Under the pieces are notes generated by a model, which was not told the DNA's origin, ran no database searches, and worked only from the letters and a program-made list of their open reading frames with translations. The translations under genes and the position numbers were made by a program. This document shows, in pieces, positions 46,814 to 59,019 of a stretch of 64,000 bases of DNA; the first letter of the stretch is position 1, and every line of letters starts with the position of its first letter. The DNA comes from Puccinia triticina (Eukaryota; Basidiomycota; Pucciniomycetes; Pucciniales; Pucciniaceae), in the NCBI RefSeq assembly GCF_026914185.1, contig NC_070563.1:4857001-4921000 (forward strand). Direction: 5' to 3'.

Positions 46814-48682
46814 TGTCAGCTGGCTACTATGGCAGAGCCACCGTGACATAGAAATAATACAAATAAACCATAAAAAGTAGTGTTACATATGAAAGAGACA
46901 TTATTACTCTTACATATGTAAAACTACGCAAAAACGTTAAAATACATATATAAATAATTAATTACTCAGCTTTATGTAATTAATATGTGAAATATTATAG
47001 AAGATTCTTATTCTACGGGTAAAATAACCTAGGGTACCTCACTTACAAGTACCCTCAATTATTATCCCTTCCTTGTGTAAACTAACTTCAAAGTTTGCGC
47101 AAGTGCATGACACCCCTTGTGGATGCACTTGTATGCACATATATATATAAGTACATATATTTACACCCATTTTCAGTGACGTAACTGAAGTGTTGTGTAT
47201 AGTTTAAAAGATGGCTTTATTTGTTGCGTGGCACACCCAAGCCCGCGTGCTCTGTTGCCTAGATCTCAAGCCCGCGCTCCTAGTGTACATATATACATAA
47301 TTAAGGTGTTCAAAGTTGAAATCATAAAATTTTCATTGCATAAAATCATAAAATCATAAAACTTTCAAATGATGATTTTATATGTACCATTTTAGAAATG
47401 TTGCTCTAATTTGAGTGTTTGGGTGTACATATTTTTCTCACCTCAGAATTTTATGATTTTATGGTGTTATGATTTTATGCAAGTCAACTTTGAACACCCT
47501 AAATGCATAAACTAGCCCGCAACCAAAGCGCTCAGGTTACCAGTAAGTAAGAATGGGGCAGAATACGCCCCAATAGCAATATTACATGTGTTATATGACT
47601 TGTACACAAGTAATTCATCACCAAACAAGATGTAATTACCACGTCATCCAATATAAAAACATTCTAGATGGAAAAAGGCTCTTGCAACGTGCACAGGAGA
47701 CACTAGAAAGCGCCCCAGCTTCTCCCAAGCCTCACTACGTGTAAATTACAACTGTAGTAAATATGTAGAAGGGGTCAAATGAACTGGAGCACTAAATAAG
47801 CACCTCCAGAACACGTATGAAGCACTGCTTGCACGTGTACAAGTGCACAGAAGACAGTTCTAGTACCTTCTGTGGCACATTTCCACGGAAATGAGCGTCA
47901 CAGAACCCCCAAACCAGCCCCCATGACGTGTAAAGCACATGTAAAATCACGCAAAACCTCTGTAATTGGTCCTTGGCAACCCTTGTATCCAAGCCCCAAG
48001 GTCCCACGACCCACAGCGCCTTCTAGCGCAACTAAATTGCCTCAGAAAGCGCCCACACGTGTCCCTATGTCCCCTGGGCGCCCCTGGAGGCCTGCCTAGG
48101 CTATAAAAAGGGGCCCCTTCTCCGCCCAAAAGGAGATTCCCCAGCTTTACATTACCTATTAGAATTTTACCCGCCTTCAACAGCCTCCTTAGCCTGTGAT
48201 TTGCCAGGTAAAATACCTACTTTAGTGATTTTTAGCCTCAATTTCCGCCCTGAAGCTGCCCAGTAACCACCCTGCCCTCAAGATTATCTCCTCTGAGCGC
48301 CTCCAACTGCCCAACTTCACGCCTGAAGAACCTCAAGTGCCTCTAGGGTCTTATACTAGTAAGTTTAAGCCCCTTCTCTTGAGATTCTCCGCCATTTCTT
48401 TCTGGGATTTAAACCACACCTGTTTACAGGCCCCAGCTCTTTATTCTAGAGGGATTAAACACCCCTGATTTATCAGGCCTCTCTTAAAATTAATTATATT
48501 CAATTTATTACGTCAAATTGGCCCAAATTGGCCCAAATTGCCTTATTCTCATGCCTTAATTCCCAACAATTACGTTGGAATTAACCCTTATAACCTTGTC
48601 TTAGAGTTTTATAACTATAATCTTTTGCTTTGCACCACGTGTAGCTAGAAAGATAATATCCTTGGCATCACGTAGGCTGACA
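46814..48682 (+). repeat. Gypsy A 3' LTR (1869 bp including a 201-bp insertion)
   Basis: Matches the 5' LTR on both sides of 47301-47501. Preceded by the purine-rich TAGGGGTAGGGAA. Confidence 0.93.
47301..47501 (+). mobile_element. 201-bp AT-rich inverted-repeat element in the gypsy A 3' LTR
   Basis: Ends AAGGTGTTCAAAGTTGA...TCAACTTTGAACACCCT, absent from the 5' LTR and the solo LTR. ATAAAATCATAAAA repeats inside. Duplication ambiguous (TA, AA or TAA); class uncertain. Confidence 0.88.
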
Positions 48683-49079
48683 GTTCTGGTCATCAAACAG
48701 GTCGGTCATGGTCATTGAGGGTGCTCCCCCAACGACCAGCACGCACTTGTCATTGAGGGGAGTGACAACTCCGCTTGATGATCGCACCAGGGACCGTCCT
48801 CGATGACCGGTCCTGGCCAATGACCGGTCTATTGTCAGTCATTGAGGGCAGCTCAGAGCGGGCCAAGGGCTGGGGGTCCGGGGGCTACCCAATTAAACCG
48901 GCGGGGGAAAGCGGTACTTGGGGGCGGTACCCGGGTACCGCGCTGCTTTTTCTGAAAAAACGGGCACCAGGCACCGCATTCAGCACCGCCCGGCGGGTGC
49001 GCAACGGGTGCGGGCGGTACCCGCCCGCGGGTGCCGGGTACGGCCAAACGGGTACCGTTTGACATTCTCTACTAACTTG

Positions 49080-50008
49080 TAACTCTGATTTTTCCTTCAG
49101 TATAATTTCAAGGTACAATCCACAGCTACATTTTTGACTTGAATCCAAGATTTTGCTTTTTAGATATTTACTAGACAGTATTGATTGTTAAACACTTACT
49201 TTTCTTTCCTGCCCAAACCCTGTAATATGTAGACTGATTACAATTTGACAAGGAAGGAGCCGACATGCCCATTGAGTTAAATACCACCCATTTATAATAT
49301 TTTGTTGCCAATTTTTAATAATTTATTTCAGTATAACTTTACATGAAAAGAAATAATTTTATGATTCCAACATATGTGGCAAGATGAAGCCTCAAATGTC
49401 TGTTGGATTATGATCAAGATGAAATGATTTTGGCTGTTGTATTTTGATAAGTATGAAATTCATGCCAGGACTGTACTAGGGTATTATATATAGTCCTGAT
49501 TTGATGTATGCTAAAGAAGACAGGCAGGCAATTGTGTCATGAAGTTTAAAATTATCAAGCTACAAATAAAGTTTTATATACATACCTGAACATCTCAAGG
49601 AAGCCAAATGTATGTACAACTTAATCTAGCTGTCAATTTTTAAGCAGGATTAAGATCAGCTCACAGAATATTTTGGGAATTTTCAATATCACAGTATGCA
49701 CTATGTGTTGTCTTGAAGCCATGTCTATGTATCAGTTTCAGTCACGCTTGCTCATGGAATTAGAATTTCTTCATTTTTTGCTTTGAGATTCACTGACTTT
49801 AACCTATGCTTACAAATCAAAAGGAAGCATAGGTTGATTTCATATCACAGTCAAGCCAAGAAAATACCACCAGCAAAGTTTGGAACCAATCACCAAGCTT
49901 TCAGCCCAAGCTTCACATTGGAACTGAGTCAACCACTCACTTGACCAAAGCTCACCACACAGGTCATCCGAGATGACCGGTTGAAACAAGATATGTATTT
50001 TGTCTCTT
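49080..50008. other. No supported gene
   Basis: AT-rich sequence between the nest and the solo LTR; no ORF or repeat stands out. Confidence 0.45.
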
Positions 50009-50013
50009 GTTCT

Positions 50014-51681
50014 TGTCAGCTGGCTACTATGGCAGAGCCACCGTGACATAGAAATAATACAAACAAAACCATAAAAATTAGTGTTACATATGAAAGAGAC
50101 ATTATTACTCTTACATATGTAAAACTACGCAAAAACATTAAATACATATATAAATAATTAACTACTCAGATTTATGTAATTAATAGGGGAAATTTTATAG
50201 AAGATTCTTATTCTACATGTAAAATAACCTAGGTTACCTCACTTACAAGTACCCTTAATTATTACCCCTTCCTTGTGTAAACTAACTTCAAAGTTTGCGC
50301 AAGTGCATCACGCCCCGCGTGGATGCACTTGTATGCACATATATATATAAGTACATATATTTACAACCATTTCCAGTGACGTAACTGAGGTGTTGTGTAC
50401 AGTTCAAAAGATAGCTTTATTTGTTGCGTGGCGCACCCAAGCCCGCGTGTTCTGTTGCCTAGAGCTCAAAGCCCGCGCCCATAGTGTAAATATATGTACA
50501 ATGCATAAACTAACCCGCAACCAAAGCGCTCAGGCTACCAATAAGTGAGAATGGGCCAGAATACGCCCCAATAACAAATATTACATGTGTTATAGGGCTT
50601 TTACACATGTAATTAATCACCAAACAAGATGTAATTACCACGTCATTCAATATAAAAACATTCTAGAATGAAAAGAGCTCTTGCAGCGTGCCCAGGAGAC
50701 ACTAGAAAGCGCCCCAGCTTCTCCCAAGCCTCACTACACGTAAATTTCAACTGTAGTAAATATGTAGAAGGGGTCAAATGAACTGGAGCAATCAATGAGC
50801 GCCTCCAGAACATGTATAAAGCACTTCTTACACGTGTACAAGTACACAGAAGCCAGTTCTAGTACCTTCTGTGGCACATTTCCACGGAAATGAGCGTCAC
50901 AGAACCCCCAAACCAGCCCCCATGACGTGTAAAGCACATGTAAAATCACGCAAAACCTCTGTAATTGGTCCTTGGCAACCCTTGTATCCAAGCCCCAAGG
51001 TCCCACGACCCACAGCGCCTTCTAGCGCAACCAAATTGCCTCAGAAAGCGCCCACACGTGTCCCTATGTCCCCTGGGCGCCCCTGGAGGCCTGCCTAGGC
51101 TATAAAAAGGGGCCTCTTCTCCGCCCAAAAGGAGATTCCCCAGCTTTACATTACCTAATAGAATTTTACCTGCCTTCAACAGCCTCATTAGCCTGTGATT
51201 TGCCAGGTAAAATACCTACTTTCGTGATTTTTAGCCCCAATTTACGCCCTGAAGCTGTCCAGTTACCACCCTGCCCTCACGATTACCTCTTCTGAGCGCC
51301 TTCAACTGCCCAACTTCACGCCTGAAGAACCTCAAGTGCCCCTAGGGTCTTATACTAGTAAGTTTAAGCCCCTTCTCTTGAGAGTCTCCGCTATTTCTTT
51401 CTGGGATTTGAAACACCACTGTTTACAGGCCCCAGTTCTTCATTCTAGAGGGATTAAACACCCCTGATTTATCAGGCCCCTCTTGAAATTAATTATATTC
51501 ATTTTATTACGTCAAATTGGCCCAAATTGGCCCAAATTGCCTTATTCTTACGCCTTAATTCCCAACAATTACGTTGGAATTAACCCTTATAACTTTGTCT
51601 TAGAGTTTTATAGCTCTAATCTCTTGCTTTGCACCACGTGTAGCTAGAAGGATATTATCCTTGGCATCACGTAGGCTGACA
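50014..51681 (+). mobile_element. Solo LTR of gypsy A family (1668 bp)
   Basis: TGTCAGCTGGCTACTATGG...GGCTGACA with perfect duplication GTTCT (50009-50013 and 51682-51686). Slightly more diverged from the two A LTRs than these are from each other, so probably an older insertion. TATA box at 51101. Confidence 0.93.
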
Positions 51682-51729
51682 GTTCTCATCTCTCTCTTAT
51701 TATCCCTCTATCATTAATCATTACTAAAA

Positions 51730-54247
51730 TTGACTGTTTCTTTTCTTTTGCATCAAAATGAACCAAAAAACCCAACAGACCTCAAATGTCTTGGGACTAT
51801 TTCTGGTAACTGTGTCATGGTTGATGGCCTTCGGAAATCAATCAAATACGCAAGCCAAAAACGAGCCCTCCTTCAAAAAGGAGCTGACAGCATCAATGTT
51901 TTTACCTGGCCAGGGGCGCAAGCCGGTCTTGTCGCCGAACCCCTCTCTGGTGTCTTGAGGAAGTTGCTTGTAGGGCCAATTGGCACGGTGTCAAAGGAGC
52001 TGAATGCCTTTTTATCTTGCAAGACAGACGATCAAATCTTGCCCGGGACGTCACTGCCAACAGTTATTATGGATTCCACCCTTCTCGCTTCCCCCACCCC
52101 CACACCTACTCTGACAGTAATATTAATGCTGTTTGTTGCTTCTGGACACGCTCCTGAGGTACTCAAAATATTTGAAGAAAGCGGGCTGAAAGTCAAAATC
52201 ATCAAAGGCTACCGTCCAGAAAACTGCTCGGGGATTCCCCATTCTTTGCATCTTGAGGTTGGGCAACGCTTGGCCCCAGAAAAACCTATTCAAGGCTGAA
52301 AAACACCCCTTTTGACGCACCAGCAACAAGCCCTGGAGTTCATTCTGGAATTAGAATCCCCAGAATCATCCGCACTTTTGGCCTTTTGGAATTTGCCGAC
52401 CTGCGCGTGGCTGAAGCAATTATTTGATCATTCAGCAAACACCGGTAAAATGAAGCGTTATATCAATCATAAAAATCAAGGGTCCATCCTCGCCGATGAT
52501 ATGGGGCTCAGAAAAACTTTAACATCCCTGGCGCTCATTGTGACTTCAAAGGATGCGGCTGAATTGTTTGCTAATACAAACAAGCAACATTCAAAGGCAA
52601 CATTGGTGGTATGCCCCTTATCAACTTTGGCGAATTGGGAGGCCAAGATCTATAAGCACCTGGACCCGAGTCTAACAAAATATGCTGTGTATCACAGAGA
52701 AGAACAAAAAAAGTGGCCAGCACACATGCTTCGGGGAAACGATATTGTTCTTGTTACTTACAACACTGTAGCCAATCATTACGAGTCCAGGTGTGATGCG
52801 CTTTTTGGAACAATCTGGTTTCACACCATATTGGATGAGGCCCAGTAAGTCGATAATGCAGCTTGGAATCGTGTAGAAAGCATTATTGATTGGTATTTTT
52901 TGTGAGTATTGTGATTTGTGACCAAGCAACCAAGCAAAGCCGGGCCATTTTAGCCTTAGAGTATCAACAAAAACTCTGCTTGACCGGAACACCACTGCAA
53001 AATCACTTGAGTGACCTGTACACCCTACTTCGATTTATCAGACTGGACCCGTGGTTGAGGGACGAAGTGTGGCAGACATTCATCAAGCCAAACATAAGAC
53101 AAAAATCAGAGAAGGCAATCCAATTGCTTCAACAGCTCCTTTCAACAGTTTTGTTAAGGAGGCTGAAAATGGATGTGCTCCAATTGCCGCCAAAAGTAGA
53201 GGAAAAAGTAGGCCTACCTCTACCAGAACCTTGGGACAAAGATTACCGCCAGCGATATCAAAATTTTGCCAAACAGTTTGGAGTAGACAGAGGCAGCAAA
53301 AGCTGGGATTCTGCGGAATTTTTTCAGCAACTAACGACACTCCGACTATATTGCGATCATCCAGCATTGGTAGATCAGAGCCAATATGATCTACCAAAGC
53401 AGCAAACTTCATGGCACGATAGTCCCAAGATTGTACATCTTATAGGAGATCTGAAAGCACACTTAAGGTCGGAGCAAGGTGGACAAATTGCGAAGGCGGT
53501 GGTTTTTTCTCAGTGGACGCACTTCCTGGGGATGTAAGTGCTACATTTGTTTAGGAAGTTACACCAGGAATGAATAATTTGTTGACAAGTTTTTCATGCA
53601 GTGTGGGTGTTGCGCTTGTCAAGAACAGGATAGATTTTGAACAAATAGATGGAACCTGCTCACTACAGCAGCGCAAAAAAGCTTTGGCAAGAATCCGGCA
53701 GCAATCCAACGTCCAAGTACTTCTGGCAACAATTGGAGCCTGTGGAGTGGGGATTGACCTGACCTGTACACAAAAGGTGTACTTGATGGTGAGTTGGTAT
53801 GTATAAAAATGAAACATTGGGCCTCAGGCTGACAATAAACTACTCAAGGAACCCTGTTGGAATCCAAGTGTTGAAAGCCAAGCAACAGATCGAGCATATT
53901 GGCTGGGGCAAGTCTGCACCACAAGGATCATTTGTTACTTCATTGAGGGTAGCATTGAAGTCAACATGATTGAGGTATGTACTATCAAATGGAGGTGTAG
54001 CATATGCTAATGAAAATCCACATGTTCTAATTTATAGATACAGAAGCAGAAAAAGGAACTGGCGCAGTAGGTCATTTTTATTTAAATGTCTGATAAAAAC
54101 TCACACTAATGAGAGTGAATGTACAGTTTGACATTGGATCAACCGGGCAATAACATCAAGGAGGTGGTACAGATGATGATGGAATCAATTCATCTCAAAC
54201 GTCAGGAGAACAGTCAGATGGCAGGGAATTCGAGTGCTTCTTCCTGA
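51730..54247 (+). pseudogene. SNF2-family helicase (Rad5/HLTF-like) with damaged motifs
   Basis: N-terminal domain from 51730 or the Met at 51766, with a TGA at 52297. The helicase then starts THQQQALEFILELESPE. Motif I reads DDMGLRKT (Gly to Arg). Intron 52845-52906 joins so that motif II reads DEAH. Then LTGTPLQNHLSDLYTLLRF, LLRRLKMDVL and VVFSQWTHFLG follow. Introns 53534-53600, 53789-53848 and 53975-54037 and a probable one near 54068-54125 keep the frame. Motif V/VI gives GACGVGIDL and SQATDRAYWLGQ, Trp replacing the usual Arg. The end is near 54247. An ATP-driven DNA translocase by family. The stop and two lost ATPase residues argue that it is dead, although splicing signals survive. 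Confidence 0.82.
52845..52906 (+). other. Intron completing the DEAH box
   Basis: GTAAGT...TTGTGAG, 62 bases. The first exon ends in GAG GCC CA and the next exon supplies T, giving Glu-Ala-His. Confidence 0.7.
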
Positions 54248-55096
54248 GTATTCAAGACGTGCTGGGAGACTTTGGGTCTGGATTGGAGGAATTCCAGACC
54301 ATAGCAGCACCGGGGCAAACCAATTGGGACTGGAGAAACGTTGGATCTGCTGATAGGACTTTGACAACGTAATTCAAGCAATTTAGCCCTATGTACAATT
54401 TGAGGACCTTTTTCCTTGCGCAAACGTTTCACTGTGGCTAAGTCTAATTTGTGAGCAAACTCAGTGAGTTTTTGTGAGCGCCATGGTAAATGCATTCAAT
54501 AGAGGTCCCTAGTGCTGTCTTCTTTGGTGTCAGATGTGCATGCAGGATCCATGAAGATACAGGTTAAATTTGCGGGAAGAGACAAGGCCACGCAAGTATC
54601 GACACGGCAATTGCTGAGCTTGAGATATTTATTATTTATTGAAACAAAAATACAGGGTTAATATCCAAGTTTATTAAATTCACAAAAACACAGCAAGAAA
54701 GATCTAAGTTTTGGCTTGCAGCCACATGATGGCCACTGTTGAAAAGATTATCCCCAAACACTATGTGCCACAGATAGACTCTCCAGCTTGTGACAGTGCA
54801 ACAAGCAAAAAAGAGTAGGCATTTTGTTGTCTCAAGCAGGGGCCTAATCAAGAGAAGTAGGGGGCCTGCAGGGAGGGGCCAGGACAAAACCGGAACCCCT
54901 GGGGAACTTGTCTGCAGTCCCCCCCCTCTATTTATAACAAACCAACCGGCCTACTTGACCATCCTCAGTCGTCACTTCACCCAAGCCTCACCTTACCCTT
55001 CACGATGGTTGCTGGAGAGCCCAAACAATCCCCACCAACGCAAGCCACTGTTTTCCAAGCAAAGGCAACAACCACAATCATCCCAACGAGTCGCTA
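54248..55096. other. No supported gene
   Basis: Short ORFs only; intergenic between the SNF2 gene and the LRR gene. Confidence 0.4.
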
Positions 55097-56460
55097 TGAC
55101 CACGCTCAAGCCTGAAAGAAGAAACTCTCTGCAACCAGAAGAGCAGTCAAACGGGATCATGGGGCCAGAGAAACAGAGCATTCTCAGGATCATCATGCTG
55201 TATCCAATCTCGAAACCATCCCGCCTCCTTCCTAGACCTCATCGCCTACCCGTCCACCAACCCTCCTTGATGTAGCCCCGCAAGGGCATCCGCAGTCGCC
55301 GCTGTCTCGCTGTTGTGCCCCGTTGTCAGGCCATCACCTGTCTGCCTCCAACCCCTACTTTTGTACACAAGTCTCAGAAGTCTCAAGGAGATCAACTGTG
55401 CAATACCAGAGTTCAAGGAGGCCTTTGCCTGCGCCAGGTCAGTCACTCTCTCTCATCCTTGATTTCTTCCTTGAGGTCCCCACAACACTGACAAACTTTC
55501 CCTTTTTGTGTGGGCCAGGCAGCCCAGCTCGCCGCTCAACCCAACCTCCTTGGCGCCCGGCCTTCTGCTTCATCTGCTCACCATCTGGTACCAAGGAACG
55601 TTATGGAGCTGGACTTGTCCAGGAACCTACTAGGAGATTGTATTGATGTCTTGAGTCACCTCAGAAACCTCCAGAAACTTACCAAACTGAACCTTTGTGG
55701 ATGCGGGCTCTTGGATAGGATCTTTTGGTTTGATTTAGAAGGAGATTACGACCAGCTAGATAACAAAAATAATGGCCTATTCTTACACTTGGCTGAGCTT
55801 GATTTGTCTCACAACGCAATTGATTATTTAGAACCCCTGGAGTCTTTCTTCAATCGACATTGCCCCCGTCTGCCAAGGCTTGACTATGAGGGATTGCCTC
55901 GAGAATTGGTCAAGGTTGTCATCCACCATGGACAGGGGCCGGGAGAGGTGAAAGTGATGATCGGTAATAACTTCCTACGCGATGAGGCTAGACGGTGTCG
56001 GAAAGTCAAGATGATGACCGCTCAATCCAGTCCGAAACTTGTCGAGCCCGCTGACAGCGGTCCTGGTGCGGCAGTAGGGATAGAGAAGCCTTTACCGGAA
56101 GATGAAGAGTCAAAATCGTTGCCGGAAGAAATTAAAGACGCAAGAACGGGAAAACCATTGTCATCATCCTCAAAACGAATTGACATTGCGCCAAAACCAA
56201 TTGAAACAATGTTGCTCAAACACCACAGCCCAAAGATGTCTTCACTCAACATGAGTTCGCTTCAACAAGCTACTCACAACCTAGCCCTCTTCAATGCCCA
56301 GACGAAGAAGCTTGTGGTGCTGACGGCGGCGGCGCCTGAGGCCCGTCTGGTGGCCGCCATCAACACCCGTACCGGTCTATTCCTGCGCGACCACATGAGC
56401 CTGATCTGCTCCTCAGGTCTGCTTGACACACACTTCTCCCCTGACCCCCCTCCTCCTTGA
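55097..56460 (+). CDS. Leucine-rich-repeat protein, probable host gene
   Basis: The best part is the ORF at 55510-56460. Two or three LRRs are visible: NVMELDLSRNLLGDCIDVLS, NLQKLTKLNLCGCGLLDR and HLAELDLSHNAIDYLEPLES. A charged, Ser/Pro-rich region follows (about residues 170-250). An upstream exon around 55345-55439 (LYTSLRSLKEINCAIPEFKE) looks like another repeat, separated by a GTCAGT...GGCCAG intron, but the phase did not match in my reading. The start at 55097 (MTTLKPERRNSLQPEEQ) is therefore tentative, and the 3' end may include exons near 56500-56669. LRRs mediate protein contacts. I cannot name the protein. Confidence 0.55.
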
Positions 56461-58065
56461 GGCTGGGCCTGCCCCCTTCTCCTCCTGCTTGCAAAACCTT
56501 GCACATCAAGAAACTCAGTGCCAACTCCTCCGTTGACGCTCATCAGCCTGCTTGCAACGCTCAAGCCTCCCTTGTCAAGCTCAACGTCCTGCTCGAGCAA
56601 GAGCTTCAAATCAAGTGCTTCCTCACCACCGCCCGTGCCAAGCGCCAGCCTCTTTGCATGCCTCATTGACATGTACGTAGCCTCCTCCTCCTTGGGTACC
56701 CAACCAAACAAACAATGAAAACCTAATCTGCTCCCTTCCTCAACCTGAAAATTTTTTTGTCAGCAGTTGATGTCCTGTCTTACACCACCTGCTCTATACT
56801 ATTCACAATATCACCACTCACCACCCCATCCCCCCTCATTCCATTTACCTGCTCATCATCAACTCCATTTTCTGCATGGCCTCCTTCCTTTTGGTTTGTT
56901 TTAATCTGCCATGTATTTGTTGTGTATCTTTCCTTGATTACTATTTTATGGCTTTATAATATTCCTGTACTACTTTGGCTCTCTCCCACTCTGTTTTGTT
57001 CTCTTTTTTTCTCATCCTGCTTGTTATTTTTTTCTTCTTTTTCTTCTGATTGGGAATTGTATCATTAAATCAATCAAGTGAAGATGTTTATACACCCCAG
57101 CTAAATATATATATGTCCATATTTATGTATAGACAGATTCCTTGGAGGAATTTCATCCAGTCTACACTGTACTGCTAACAATTGATCAATCATAATTCCT
57201 CATGTGTTTTCTTGCTACATCAGACATTTGTCTACTTGGTCCACTCTGCTCACCTTGCCTTCAACTGATCCATGGTCTCTTGAATCTTGGCTCAATACTC
57301 CCTTTCTAAATTCTTTGTTGTTGATTGGTTGGCTATAGTTTCTCTTCCTTTTTTTATTGGACATCATCCTTGCCATCATCATGATGGTCTGGCATTTGTG
57401 TTGTAGTCCAGTTGGATCAGCATAGCACAACTTTGGGGCATAGGTGAAGAGATGATGAACTTCTTTCCATGCTTGAAATTCTGCTATGATTGGATCATTG
57501 GCTATGATTGGATCATTGGATGAGCAAAAGGCCATCAGTTTCAGCAGTATTTTCAGTTAGACATGATTTAGTCATAGACATCAACATAAATCTTATGAGT
57601 TAAAGTGAGCCATAGGAATGTTAATTGTTCTACTTGATCTTTTACTTTGGGTAGATTTAATTGAATTTGGGGATGAAAAGAACAACTGGTCTACAGAACC
57701 CCAAGCATTTCAACAATTGTTGTCATAAAAAAACCTAAGCCAATAAACAGGGGTCATAGCAACAACAATAATAAATTGATTTTTTTCTTTATCTATTAGC
57801 CTAAGTGTGCCTGGCTGTAGAAGTTCTAATGCTCACTATTGTGTGTCAATGGAGACTTGAAGGCAGAGCTCAAAATTGATGTTTCAAGTTTACCTGAGCA
57901 TTATGAGCCAAGCTGACCTGTCTACCTGTAATGTAGTTAAATCACCTGTTTGACCTGTTGCAAATGGAGATTTGATTTAGGAGTAGCTGCCTGGAAGTGG
58001 AGATTAGCTTGGGCAACCCGGTGGTAGAGGGATGGGTGCTTGCAGCAGCGGAGCCGCTTTGGCCT
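56461..58065. other. No firmly supported gene
   Basis: 56457-56669 has a protein-like stretch (KLSANSSVDAHQPACNAQ) that could be the last exon of the LRR gene. Beyond 56760 the sequence is T- and C-rich on the plus strand and shows no gene. Confidence 0.4.
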
Positions 58066-58863
58066 CTAGTATAATACATAACTACTGCAACTTCTGCAAA
58101 GTAGACGGACCTGTTTAGTCCTTTTGCTTTGTTTTTCACGGGCCAACTTCAACTCTTGCCAGGCGGGGTTGCGAGATGATTGTCGGAGATCAGCCTGGCG
58201 CCCATGAATCCAGCAAAATAAGACCTTTTGACCATTCGGGATTGTATTGTCAATGGGTGATATGGCGTATTTGTACAGAAGGCCATTATTTTTTGCAAAT
58301 TTCCAATGCTTCCAGATCATGGTTGCAAACCACTTGTTGTATGGCGAACCTGGGGATTTTTCCCACGCAAAACTGACATTATGGATATTCATCTTGGCAA
58401 GATCTTCAGCAAAAAATTGGCGACAAATGCCAGGAATACATTTGATTCTCCCTCCGACCTTGAGGTCTGAAATATTTTTCTCGGTGATGTATGAACGGAA
58501 CCGGGCAAAAGTTGCATCGTTAGTGCATCCCTCTTTTGAAGGCGTCTGGAAGGTGGAAAGTTGTGATTCGGGAGGCGAAGGAGGAAGCTTGCTCTTGGTG
58601 GCTTTGACGCCAAGGGGAACCCGGGTGAAGTCATGGAGGGACCAAGAAAATGCAGAATTTGCGGATGGAATGCCGCTTGCAATGAGTTGTGAATGAAGGT
58701 GAGTGATTGTGGCAGGCATTAGGCCATAGTTGAGGCTGGAGGGATGGGTCTTCATCGTGGAAGGTTGGATGATTTGGAGTGAGGGTGAGGAGGTGGAATG
58801 AGTGAGGGTGGGAGATGAGAGAGTGGTTGTGTTGGTAGATAACATCCCGGCCCCTGATGGCAA
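58066..58863 (-). CDS. Unknown fungal gene family, member F3
   Basis: MPSGAGMLSTNTTTLSSP at 58863; a Ser/Thr-rich lead, then RFRSYITEKNISDLKVGGRI and the family block FFAEDLAKMNIHNVSFAWEK, NKWFATMIWKHWKFAKNNG and HGRQADLRQSSRN, followed by a basic stretch and the stop at 58066. By eye this aligns with F2 (26423-26728) and exon 2 of F1. The WRSD(D/E) segment that ends F1 and F2 is not found downstream, so the gene is either 3'-truncated or continues after an intron. Uninterrupted over 265 codons. Three small palindromes lie 0.15-0.45 kb upstream of its start. Confidence 0.6.
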   Translation of the reverse strand: MPSGAGMLSTNTTTLSSPTLTHSTSSPSLQIIQPSTMKTHPSSLNYGLMPATITHLHSQLIASGIPSANSAFSWSLHDFTRVPLGVKATKSKLPPSPPESQLSTFQTPSKEGCTNDATFARFRSYITEKNISDLKVGGRIKCIPGICRQFFAEDLAKMNIHNVSFAWEKSPGSPYNKWFATMIWKHWKFAKNNGLLYKYAISPIDNTIPNGQKVLFCWIHGRQADLRQSSRNPAWQELKLAREKQSKRTKQVRLLCRSCSSYVLY

Positions 58864-59019
58864 AGGGCCAAAACAATGGGGGTCTACAAAGATTGATTTT
58901 TCAGCAAAAACATATCCTTTCTTTGATTAGCACCCTAATAATCCACCTGTGGGGTGCAGGAAGAGGGAGATTTCATGGGCGGAATTGACAGACCTATGGT
59001 GCCCATGGACCCGCTAGTC

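Larger units (their letters stand above)
32686..48682 (+). mobile_element. Ty3/gypsy retrotransposon A, full-length, with nested insertions
   Basis: LTRs at 32686-34350 and 46814-48682, TGTCAGCTGG...GACA. Target duplication GTTCC (32681-32685) against GTTCT (48683-48687), one mismatch. In order: 5' LTR, primer site, intron-containing extra ORF, gag, protease, RT, RNase H, integrase, chromodomain, purine-rich tract (TAGGGGTAGGGAA), 3' LTR. Gypsy B is inserted between the chromodomain and the 3' LTR, a 184-bp element in the protease, and a 201-bp element in the 3' LTR. Without them A is about 10.3 kb, large for gypsy because of the 1.67-kb LTRs and the extra ORF. Confidence 0.93.
32405..49071. 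mobile_element. Non-autonomous hAT-like inverted-repeat element, split by gypsy A
   Basis: Left arm 32405-32685, right arm 48688-49071, about 665 bp together. Ends TAGAGAATGTCAAA...TTTGACATTCTCTA, flanked by the 8-base duplication CTAACTTG (32397-32404 and 49072-49079). TAGAG ends with eight-base duplications fit hAT; a Mutator-like reading with a 10-base duplication is also possible. The arms are rich in subterminal GGTACCCG and TCATTGAGG repeats and small palindromes. No coding capacity. Gypsy A has inserted in its middle. Confidence 0.82.

Noticed and set aside
32405..49071. Outer element of the second nest as a Mutator-like element with 10-base duplication
   Set aside because: Possible, but reading the end as TAGAG gives an 8-base duplication and a typical hAT terminus; kept as the second choice.
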